Part shown: in pieces, positions 47,801 through 59,800 of the stretch
Layout of the letters: each line of letters begins with the position of its first letter
How positions within the stretch are numbered: the first letter of the stretch is position 1
Assembly (NCBI GenBank): GCA_903813345.2
Contig: CAIIXF020000005.1
Location: forward strand, 21,579,375 to 21,643,374
DNA length: 64,000 bases
Direction of reading: 5' to 3'
DNA from: Owenia fusiformis
Lineage: Eukaryota > Annelida > Polychaeta > Sabellida > Oweniidae
Notes under the pieces: generated by a model
Database searches by the model: none
What the model saw: only the letters and a program-made list of their open reading frames with translations
What the model was told of the DNA's origin: nothing
Translations under genes and position numbers: made by a program

Positions 47801-50800
47801 GAAATAATCACAAAAACCTGTGAAAATAGATTGAAGGGGGTGATATTCATTTTCAATGTGCCTTTCACTACTACAGGGTAACCATAGTTTTGTTAATGGT
47901 TTACTCATTTTTATGTCCCCACCACATAGTGTGGGGCCATATTGTTGGCCTAGGCGCGTCGATCTGTCTGTCCATCCATCCGTCCATCTGTCCGTCCGTC
48001 TTTAACTATTTAGTAGCTTTATGAATAATTTCAGATGTACTTTGTTGTAAAAGCCTATGTTATTGTTAACAGTAGTTATATGTGATAATTTTGTAAAAAG
48101 AAATCAGGAAAAACTCTTAATCACTTTTTTTGCTGGCCATTTTGGATTTTTCCGTCCTAAAATCTTGCGTTTTCAGGTTAACCGTTTGGTGGATCAATTT
48201 CAAATTTTCGGGGATGATTCCTAGTATAAAAATCTAGATCTGATTACTTTTTTGGCATTCTGGGTAAATGTCAAGGCAGCCATTTTGGATTTTCCGTCCT
48301 AAAATCTTGTCTGTAAAGTCTTGTCTACGCGTTTTCAGGTGAACCGTTTGGTAGATTAATTTCAAAATTTCAGGAATGATTCTTCGTATGAAAATCTAGA
48401 AGTGATTAGTTTTTTGGCATTCTGGGTAAATGTCAAGGCAGCCATTTTAGATTTTCTCTCCTAAAATCTTGTCTGTAAAGTCCTGTCTAGTCTACGCATT
48501 TCCAGATGAACCGTTCTGTAGATCAATTTCAAATTTTCAGGGATGATTCTTAGTTTGAAAATCTAGATCTGATTAGTCTTAAAATCTTGCCTGTAAAGTC
48601 TTTTAATATTAATTTCAATACGCAATGTCTGAGGTGCGGTAGAACCACCAATGATACTGTCAAACACATGATAGTAGAATGTCAATTTTTAATTGCATTA
48701 AGAAATGAAATGTATGAAAATATTATAAATAGCATCTCTGTGCATCAGTCATGTGAACTCCTAAACAGTGAAGATGACATAATCCTAGAATTTCTCCTTG
48801 GAGGACGCTCCGATATTTTGCATACAATTGATGATGCCACATCAATAAAATTGCTTAACATATGTGCAACATACATCAATATGATGATGTACAGATTCAC
48901 CAACACTTGTTTAGAATAATACTGCACAGGTAGTACAGATCATCTACCTATATTTTTAAAAGAAAGTCACACATCTGTACATACTATGATACTATAAATA
49001 GTTTTCTTATTATAATTTTATTTTGATATAATGTAAATTGCTGCTTATTAATGTTGTAAATCTTCATAATGAAGGAAATAAATCAATACAATACATCTGA
49101 TTAGTTTTTTATATTCTGCATAAATATCAAGGCAGCCATTTTGGATTTTCTGTCCTAAAATCTTGCCTGTAAAGTCTTGTCTACGCGTTTTCAGGTGAAC
49201 TGTTTTGTAGATCAATTTCATATTTTCAGGGATGATTCTTAGTATGAAAATCTAGAAACAAATTAGTTATTTGACATTCTAGGTACAGTACAGGTCTTGC
49301 CGAAGATCTTATAATTATGCATCGCGGCGCAGAACTTCGGTGCATCGATCGGTGCATCGGTGCACCCATTTCGGTGCATCGATCGGCGCGTTCGATGCAC
49401 CGATTGATGCACCGATCGTTGCAACGGGGAATTCTGTCGGTGCATCGAATGTTGCGCCGATCGGCACAGTAACTTGAGACAGGGTAAATTACAATGGGGA
49501 CAGATTATTTTTTAGTCTGATATCTGTAGATTTAGATTGTACGTCAAACGTATAAATTCTTTATAATCCTACTCTTCGAACACAGTATTTAGACATTGAC
49601 TTTTAACAAATATAAGCCAGCTCAAAATACTACACATATTTGAAATGTTTCGTACAATTTTCGTTTGTTATATATGACCCGACGTTCCGTCGATCGGCAC
49701 ATATTTTCACCGATCGTTAATAAATAACGCCTTTATAAAATATAATTTCTGACAACGGGGGCAAATCACGATTGAGACAGATATATATTTATTATACGAG
49801 TGGGACATATTTATGATCATATTGAAATCAGGAGTATTGTGTTCGAACGCGGTAGTTAATGTCAATGAACGAATATAAAACACGTAATCTATTTATTAAT
49901 TGGCGTTATTAATTTATTATAGTTATGGTAATTTAGTTTATTTGTATATAATACGTTGTTTTAGTGAACTGGATTTGGATTCAGTGGTCGTCTTCGAATG
50001 AACATTCATTTGTCATGATAACCACCAAGATGCAATGGTCAACTTTTGCTTTTACGTTTAATTATAATCAACGCCTTCCCTAAATTTCCTGTCAGATCAC
50101 CAGTATTTAATTTATATTTTGCGTTTTATCATCTTTCCCCAAAGCTACATTTACATGCATTCATGGTACAACTACTACTTACTGACTTTGGTTTATCATT
50201 GTTTTGTTGCAAATATGGGGATGTTTGGGTTGATGTGTTTGGGACTTCCCCTTTTCATAATGTAATTATATATTATTCTGTTTTGTAGGTTCTCGTGGGT
50301 AAGGTATACACAAGAAAAATACACACAAGAACAATATACGGTCCATCCTAAAGGGGCACAGACACAACAGTGCCGTTCTTCAAGTTATAGCCGTGGAATT
50401 ATATAGTTTATACATCTTGCCTCAAGCGACGTGTTAACCCTAAAAAGCTTTATCCCATGTTGGGTTTGAGAAACACAGTCGCTGGACAAGTGCAAACTAT
50501 GCAATAACAATAATATAACAATAGATAATGTTTGGCATGCATTGTGTTTCCGTTTCATTGTTAAATTAGTTGAAAGTATATGTAGTTATTCACCAGGAGG
50601 GATTTGATATGGAGAATATCACATGATATTAATATCTCCCGAGGGAACGCAGTGACAGAGGGAAATATTGATATCATCCGAGGGATATTCTCAATATCAT
50701 CCCGACAGATGAATAACGACCTTATACCATGGTCAAGAGCAACATATATCTAAAATCCTCTTTTGAATGAGAGAAAATTGAAAAAAATAAAACATTTTGA

Positions 50801-53800
50801 AAAAAATATCTTTTTTGAAAAATGAAAATTTTTGAATAAATACCCGGGTTGATATCCATATCATCCCTCTAATCCCAATATCATCCATATCCCAAATATG
50901 TGATTTATCACCTACTATTATATACTAAGATATTGCTCTGACCATGGTATAAAATAACTTATCATAAGCAGATTTTATTTCAGGGTATTCAACGGCGATG
51001 TAGTTTCCTCGGATATTCTCAAATAAGCAGTTATACCCGTTTGCATGTTTTACTTTGATTTGATTTGATTGTTTAAATTAGATAAAGTCTTTCAAATGCG
51101 GTCAGATGTCACCAGTGTCTGGAGGGTTGAGATTTGATTTAGGAATTAAATTAGAATAAGATTTTTTACTATCTGTTTTGTTTTCAACATTAAATAACGT
51201 TGATCTTATTGATTTATTTTCTAAACCATTTTCCGTTTTGTCGCATGAGTTCGAAATAACTTGATTTCAGCTAAAATAGATTATGCGTTGCAACCATTTA
51301 AAGATTATCCTTCTGTTGCTTGTGACCATATTAATTAATGAGAATATGTATGTTTAGGGGTGCATGCCGTTTTATTTTGCCATCTACATTTTATATTATC
51401 ATCTCTTATCTTGATATGTTGAGAATTCTTCAGAGACAACTCCCAGACACTATCCTGGACCGACTACACACTTTAAAGCCTAAAGTATAAGCAGCGGCCT
51501 GCTTTTGCCAAGGGGATTTTTATTGGATAACTGTGAAATTAGACTGTTAAAGGCATCTTTTCATATGGGTGACAAATTGCAAGCAAAATCAGATCAGATT
51601 ATTTTGCCATTTACATTTTATATTGTTATCTGTCTTGATAAGTTGAGAATTCTTCAAAGATATCTCCGAGAAACTAAAATGGACTGGCTACATTATTCAT
51701 AACCTGCTTTTGCCGGGGGGTCAGGGGTCGGGCCCGTCAGAAACCTGTCTTCAGGGGGTGCGGTTTACCCCCCCCCCCGGGGGCCTGATCCGTTTGTATT
51801 TCCCTACCCAACATGGACTGAGTGCGTGTTTGCGTGGGTGAAGGGTTTAGTATAATGGAGCTTCTTGAGAGGTACTTGGCAGTCAGAAATTATCTGCTCC
51901 ACCCCTTCAACCTTTATCAAATGAACTATGCATGTAGATTCCTCATAGTCATGACTTGAAATGCTGAACTATGCTTTATATGCATTGCAACAATATCAAA
52001 ATCAGAATTACGCCTTGTTTTCTAGTAACATTCAACAAAATCAAACGTTCAACAAATTGAGACGTCTGATTGCTTATTCCAGCGACCGTTTCCCGTCATT
52101 ACATTGCAATGGTATATTGTCGGGCAGAGGAAATCGAGTCTGTATTGATCCAATTAATATGTGATTATAGATTAAAGGAAGTGAGAGGAAAAGCAACTTT
52201 TGAGAAATCGAAATTATTTGATACCATTCGCACAGACATTCAATAGGCTAGTTTTTTCTTATTTATTTCATTCCTATCCAACAGCAATCATCCGTGACTT
52301 TTGACAAAGTGAAATCAACTATTCAGGCTTCATGATCTCGTGAAACTTCAATAAGGGAACGAGGGTTTTATCCTCATTATAAACAAATGCAAGAACCTTG
52401 AAGTATATTAAACCTTAATAATCTAGGAACTGTTTGGGAGGGGGGGTCTTATTTCTATGTCACTCCACCACAAGTAGACACATTTTGTCTCCAACTTTTT
52501 TTGTGAACGATCGATGTTTGGCGGTCGGTGTTCGACGTTCTGTAACAAAATGTAGTCACACAGGCAGATTAATAGTACTTTGAGTAATGATTATTATAGG
52601 TTATACCTATGTAGTGTCATCTTGGAGTATCATGGGAATCAAAGAAACTTGCATGGCATTGCAAACTTTTAACCCATAATAAGCCTACATTTGATAGCAG
52701 TTTGATATTTCATCGAACATAATTGCAATCAACGTCCATGATATTTGGAAAGAGCAAACATTTTGAAAGCAAATGTAATCAAGTTTCGGGATTTCTGATA
52801 TAGTTCAATCAAGCTTTGACGAAATTAACTTCATTTCCCCATTGTATCCTCAGAAAATTAAACTAATTGGAGGCATTATACTGTTTTTTAATTTCAAATT
52901 GATATCATATTACGCCTTTAATGTAGGCTACGGGGCGTAATTGTAATTATTCTCAATTATCCATTTAAAATGCAACCCGGCCTGCACTTTGTTGTGTTCA
53001 GTACTATGCATAGGCGTAGTCAGGGGGATGGGTGCGACCCCGATAACCAATAAAAATAGAACCATTGGATAGAAGAAAAGAGCTTTAAAATGCTATATAT
53101 TTAAAAGCGTCTAGCTCGCTTTTGAAGGCAGTTGCATCAATTTTTGTAAAATTCAAAACAAATCTTGAAGAAAATTGTTTTTGCCTTGCTCATGCCACGA
53201 TCGCCCCACGGGCAACCTGACTGAAAGCTGGCTACGCCCCCGCTGTGTATCAAAATAACTCAGGACTTTTTGCTGGAAGAGCGTCTGAGGACCAATATGA
53301 CGCTAGCTTTTGCTACTTTTAATTTGAAAATTGAGAAATTGAATCATTATCTGGTCAGAGAGTGTTATGCATCGTACATGTACATGTACGATGTCCAGTT
53401 GGAACTGATAATTTTAAATTTCCCCTAATCAATTTGAAGCAAGTTAAAAAAGTTTGATCTAATCGTGAGAACTTGTAGATTTTATGGTCAATTTGAAGCG
53501 ACTTGCAAAAACTTTGGAAGCGGTTGCACCCCCCCCCCCGGCCTAAAAACCTTTCAAACCATGCAATTTTTCACCATTCTGATCACTTTTCGCATGATTT
53601 TTTTGCCAAAACTGTCAAAAGTTACTCTCCTTGGCAATAGCTACCCCCCATTGGAAAAAGCTGGCTACGGGCAAGACAGTACATACAGTACCCTGGCTTA
53701 ATTTAAATGCATATTTCATGTATTTGCAGACGATGAAGAAAAAAGATTATACTTGTTTATACAACAAATTTTAAGAAATCAAAATATCCTGTTTGTGCCG

Positions 53801-56800
53801 GAAAGAGATCGCCGTGCTCCAGACAGTTAATTAGTATTTGTTTTGTTTAGTTACTGATCAAAGATGTCAAATTGTGGGAATCATGAATAATGACCGTTCA
53901 GACCAGTTTTTAAAATACCAACCGCCGAACTCCGAACACAAACCATCGAACACCGTCCACAAAAAGTTGGAGACTATATATAACAATATGTCATTTGTCT
54001 CACCGATTCTGATGGTGACACAACAATAACCCTTACATCCTCCCATGGATATACGAGCAGTCTTGTATCCAATATTCAGTCTCATGATAATCAGAGGCAT
54101 ATTAATAATTTTTCATTTGACTTTATATGCCTCTGTTATAATCATGGACGTCTATCCCCGTCAGATTATCCCCGGTCAATCATCATGCTACATGCAGGTA
54201 GCCATGCACAAAGATATGAAAAAATAACTGTCACAAGAAATGAAAACAAGAATTTTGGAAAGCAACTATAAGTCAAAAAAAAAAAAAAAAATTAACAACA
54301 AATCAACACAATTAACCGTTGAAAACGTCATTGATTAAAGAAGCACAAAAGTAATAAGCTTGATTAAAAAAATCTGTTTTATCTATAATCGTGCTGTAAT
54401 AATCTACATGTATTTTTGCAAGAGTTTGTCCCCGTCTGCTAAGGTGATAATAGGGTTAAAACACACGTTTCTTTAAAAAAAACTTGTACGTGAACGTGGT
54501 TCTTTAGATAATTATTTCTCCCATGTGTACTGTTTACTTGGCCGATTGAGTATAAGGGCATACGGAAAACAGTCCCAAGTGAATATGAGAGTGGAACAGT
54601 ATTCCCCGGCCGGGAACGAAATAGTACACGTTCGGGTACAAGTTCTTTTAAAAACGTGTAACTCAACCTTCTTATAAAACAAAGCAAAGGAAATGTAAAG
54701 CTAGCGTTAAATCGTGGAATTATCAGCCTTTACTATTTTTTGAATATGAAGACTTAGACTCTCTCTTTCAAGCATTCTAGTGCATGGCTCTGATAAATTA
54801 GAATGCTAGCTCTAATGAATTAAAAATGTATAAACTTAAATACAGTACGCAAAATGCCTAAAGATTAATTATTCGAAATGAATGTAGACCTCGTCATCAA
54901 AATTGTCATCATCACCGTCAACAGACCTGCGCCAACTATTTATGAATACCTGGAAGATAAATTAAACCCTTAATTATTAACTTTTAAGTGTTAACAATAG
55001 AACAAGAAACTGCATGCATAACATGAAGTATAAACACCCGGTTATAAACACATTGTTGGGCGCCGAGGTAGCATTCGCCAATTCAACTGACGGCTGACAG
55101 GTTCACCAACTAGGCTAATTCATGTCCAAGTCATTTAAATATGAATAGTGACTGTCACTATTCTTTCATTTATGTTTAAAATGGCTTAAAATCTAGGTTA
55201 AACCACCAGCCGTCATCTGGCAGGGGAATTCAACTCATTTAACTCATGAGTAGTACCTGCCACTATAAGTAATTGAATTTGCCACTGATAAAAAGTAGGT
55301 TAAACCTCCAGCCGGCAGCTGAATTGATGAATGCAACCTTAGTTCTGAATTATTTCGGAACTGTTTCTGCTGAATCCCAGGATGCGTTTTACACATTTCC
55401 CGAGTGAAGACCCCCGCTTTTCTCTACGTTGTGTCCTCCTCGCATGTGTCCATGCGTAACCCCAAAATTCACATGTCCGTCATGTTTGCAGCATTCCATT
55501 CATTGAGAGAACCTGTAAAAAAGAATATAATATTTAGCAGATGAGATATCAAATGGTGACTGAGACATCAAATGTTTTAACAACGGGCCTGGGTTAAATA
55601 TTGAACTTGCTTAAATTATATAAGATGGGGCATGCAGGCTCAATTAATGTGGGACGGGTATTTTAAAATCAATAACAAAAAGTAGCTGTCACAGTGTCAC
55701 ATTCGCTATATGGGCTCACCGTTTACCACTGAGTGGTTATTTGGGGCATACATTTTTTTATTAATTATTTTTTAATTTGGTGTTACTGGATATATCTAGA
55801 TATTTGTTTTGCCCATCGTGTATACATGCCGTGTCCCGCTGTCTGCCCAAGCAGAGTATTCACACGTTGTCGAACGATGAGCCCTTATGTCATAAGTGTG
55901 ATAGCTCCATAATAATAATGGTTTGCTTTTAAACGTTCAAAATACTCAAACATGTCTAAAATGAAAATATCATGAAAACCAGAGGCCTTGTTTTAAATAC
56001 TGAACATTGTATTAACGTCTAATGCTATTTGTAGTATGACAGAGGTACACGGTACTTTGGTATATTCAGGGCTGAAATCTAGATAGCTCCATAATAATAA
56101 TGGTTTGCTTTTAAACGTCCCATTGAACAAGAAGGGATTAGGCTATTTCATTATTATGTGGACTTAAACATAATGTTTGAAGTAAAATAATTCATATTTT
56201 CGTATATAGTTTCTGTTTATCTGAAAAGAATATCGAAATGTATCATTGCATTACACAAATGCGTTGCTTGCAAACATAAGTGTACCTTTACATTCGACTG
56301 ACAGTCTGACAGTTAACTGTTATTAATTAATTTAAATCTGTGAACGCGTCTTGACCCCTGTTCTTTTCTGCGGCACGTTTTTCAAGTTTGGTTTCAAGAA
56401 CTATTTATTTCAAAATTCATTTATTGGCGTGGGCCTTCTGCATGATTAAATTGTCTTAATATTCTGTCTCTATTGATGCATTACTCGATCCACCGATGCA
56501 CGTTGCACGATGCACCGAGGAATGCGTCGGTCGGCGTGTTAGCTTGCCGATCGATGCATCGATTAAATGCGCCGCGATGCAGCTCGGTGCACCGATGTCG
56601 TACCGATCGTTGCACCGATCGATGCGTCATTCGATGCACCTTTCGATGCACCGAGGTGAGATCCTCGGCGTGACCTGTACTGTAAATGTCAAGGCAGCCA
56701 TTTTGGATTTTCCATCCTAGAATCTTGTCTGTTAACCTTCTGCACTCTGACTTATTTCAGCAAATATCCCACGCATCTGACTTATTTTTCAAAAATGATA

Positions 56801-59800
56801 TGCCTGGACTAAATAATTAATATCTCAATAACTACTGAATGAATCTGGATAAAATTTTCACAAAGGTAAGATACACTAGCCTGGCTCATGAGAAAAATGT
56901 TCTCATGAATTTTTTTCGTACATAAACATGACTGGGCATAAATATACCATGAATACTCCTCCGGAATCTGCCGTTTCGCCCCAGGGGAGATTCAATGTCT
57001 GGTCAGAATCCAAAACTGAATTTGCAGCGATCGAATGTTCTTCTTTTCAGTTCAGAAAATATTCTAGTTTCTATTTTCGATGACCATTATCGGCTTCCAA
57101 GAGCCTAAAGAGCTCGAAATCGCAATCCATTTCCTCCACATTTTCGTTGTGATCATATTTGGCCGTCATTTTGTACGATTTTTTACTAAAAACGACTTAA
57201 ACACTGTTTAAATTGTTGAATTGAGAAATATTTTTCGAAATGGATCGCCATTTCTAGGTCAACAGGAAGTCACCTACTAAGGTCTGAATAAATCGGGCAA
57301 TCTAATTGGATCTTAAGAACGGCGGGAAAAAGTAAAGTTTTCAAAAGTTAGATTTGTGTCGTCCGGATCCGCCGGTGGATTCTGGCGGTAATTTTGAATG
57401 GGCGGACGCTAAAGGTTAAGTTTTGTTTACATGTTTTCTGGTCAACAGTGTGACGAATCAATTTCAAATTTTCAGTGGTGGTACTTCGTATGAAAATCTA
57501 GAACTGACTAAATTTTGGGCATTCTGGGTAAATTGTAAAGTCTTGTCTACTCATTTTCAAGATAACCATTTGACAGGATCACCCATTGGTGGGAACATAT
57601 TGTACACATTTGTGTTCTTGTAAAAGCATATCTTCCAGCACAAGTAATTCAATGAGTGAGTTATCATTAATTATCCCAATGAACGAAGTTCGGTCGGGAT
57701 TTAGTTCGTTGGGATTTGCTACTCCCATAGTTGCCGTTAGCTAGTTGGAATGGTATTATTATATCCCTTAGCAATATTGGTAAAAATGTAAAATTGATAA
57801 TATCACATACTAGTTCTTACCATCACATCGATCTATTATAATGCACATTAAACAATATAGGAGTAGATCTTCAAATTCAAGAATTGGGCTAAATTGTAAG
57901 ATAACTATTGTCCTTTTAAGTGTGTGCCTAAATTTAAAACTGCGCAGGCGCAGCGCTCCCGCTAACCTATATAAAGAGATTGCAGGGTACAGGCTTCAGA
58001 GGTAAGCCAGGAAGGTGTACAACTATCGTCCCGTGTTGATTTCCTGTATAATCGTAACCAGGCAAGTTTCAACATTGGAATTGGGGGTGGAAGTTCTGCT
58101 CGAAAGCCGATTTTCAAAATGGCCGCTCATTTAAAATATGTACAACTGTAATAGCAATATGTTTTAAATGTAAAAAAATTATATAGGACATTGATAAAGC
58201 TAGAAATGTAGATATTAAAGAAGCACATGGCAGCCATCTTGAAAAATGGCGGCCTTTACTCGTTATTTTACGATTTTTGCTGTAACTCAAGAAGTAGTGC
58301 CATTTTAGCATATTTACTATAACTCAAAAAGAAGTCGAGCGATTTTGTTCATATTTGGTTTGTGAATACTATAAGCATGGCACACTGTCTAATGACACTT
58401 TTGGTAGAAAGTGGCCATTTTGAAAAATGGCTGCCATTTTAACGTATTTTACTATAACTCGAAAAGTGGTGGAGCGATTTTGTTCATATTTGGTATGTGA
58501 ATACTATAAGCATGGTACACTGTCTAATGGCACTTTTGGAAGAAGGCAGCCATTTTTCAGAGGTAAGCCAGGAAGGTGTACAACTATCGTCCCGTGTTGA
58601 TTTCCTGCATAATCGTAACCAGGCAAGTTTCAACATTGGAATTGGGGGTGGAAGTTCTGCTCGAAAGCCGATTTTCAAAATGGCCGCTCATTTAAAATAT
58701 GTACAACTGTAATAGCAATATGTTTTAAATGTAAAAAAATTATATAGGACATTGATAAAGCTAGAAATGTAGATATTAAAGAAGCACATGGCAGCCATCT
58801 TGAAAAATGGCGGCCTTTACTCGTTATTTTACGATTTTTGCTGTAACTCAAGAAGTAGTGCCATTTTAGCATATTTACTATAACTCAAAAAGAAGTGGAG
58901 CGATTTTGTTCATATTTGGTTTGTGAATACTATAAGCATGGCACACTGTCTAATGACACTTTTGGTAGAAAGTGGCCATTTTGAAAAATGGCTGCCATTT
59001 TAACGTATTTTACTATAACTCGAAAAGTGGTGGAGCGATTTTGTTCATATTTGGTATGTGAATACTATAAGCATGGTACACTGTCTAATGACACTTTTGG
59101 AAGAAGGCAGCCATTTTTCAAAATGGCCACCATGTAACGTATTTTACTCCGCCTTTATTTGTTATTTGACGATTTTTGCTGTAACTTGAAAAGTAGTGGA
59201 GCGATTTTGTTCATATTTGGTATGTGAATACTATAAAAAAAAGCATATTACTTCTTCTGATGACAACTTGGCTAGTGAGCAATCATTTTGAAAATGGTGG
59301 CCTTTCTTATGTGTGTTATTTTATGATATTTGCTATATATTTTTTTGTTTGTAAAAATGCCAGCCATTTCTGTTCGATGGGATTCGCTACGCTTTGGCGT
59401 TGCCGTTGTTCTGGTTTTCCTAATGATCATTTGAGTTGTCACATCAATAACATATGGAAATAAACATGATAAGATGTCAAAAGAGTACTTTATCTTATTG
59501 TAAAAAATCAGGTTTGGTCACCAAGGGAACAGGTGAAATCCATGGGATATATGTATTATTTAATTGTAAGAAACTTATTCATGTTTCTACAATTGTGTGT
59601 TATTCTACTGTGCATGGTTATACCAGTGCATAATATTACAAAAATATTATTTACTTATTATCATAATTCAATGTGACAATATCAGTCTGCTCTTCAAATT
59701 TGTCTATAATAGTTTGCTTTCAAGGTTGGGCAAACCGTCTATTACAGGCACTTATTCATTGTTACTGCAAATTTCTAAAGCCTCTAACTTGTGTGGAATA

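Larger units (their letters stand above)
47930..49283 (+). repeat. ~165-bp unit array, block 1
   Basis: Units contain ggccattttggattttccgt, cctaaaatcttgtctgtaaa, 'gtctacgcgttttcaggtga', 'atttcaaattttcagggatg' and 'gattagttttttggcattct'. They begin after a 'tgtccgtccgtc' microsatellite and are broken by the LINE fragment at 48578-49092 and by the 7.4-kb element starting at 49286. Confidence 0.88.
49466..56473. other. Interior of the 7.4-kb element, mostly unrecognised
   Basis: Holds a CCTCGGG-type hairpin (50600-50710), an A/T low-complexity stretch (50765-50835), a C-rich patch (51715-51780), a MITE-like repeat (53009-53246), an A17 run near 54275 and one possible terminal exon on the minus strand (54869-54949). 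No frame above 82 codons, and none with a recognisable domain. Confidence 0.5.
49286..56682. mobile_element. 7.4-kb inverted-ended element with TA duplication
   Basis: Ends read CAGTACAGGTCTTGCCGAAG and CAGTACAGGTCACGCCGAGG inward, with TA directly outside (49284-49285 and 56683-56684). The flanking array text is continuous when the element is removed (gacattctaggta | taaatgtcaaggcagcc, compare 48415-48440). Next to each end sits a cluster of GGTGCATCGA-type repeats. The 7 kb interior has no transposase I can recognise. The superfamily is uncertain: the TA duplication fits Tc1/mariner-related groups, but the size and subterminal clusters fit other large DNA elements. Confidence 0.75.
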
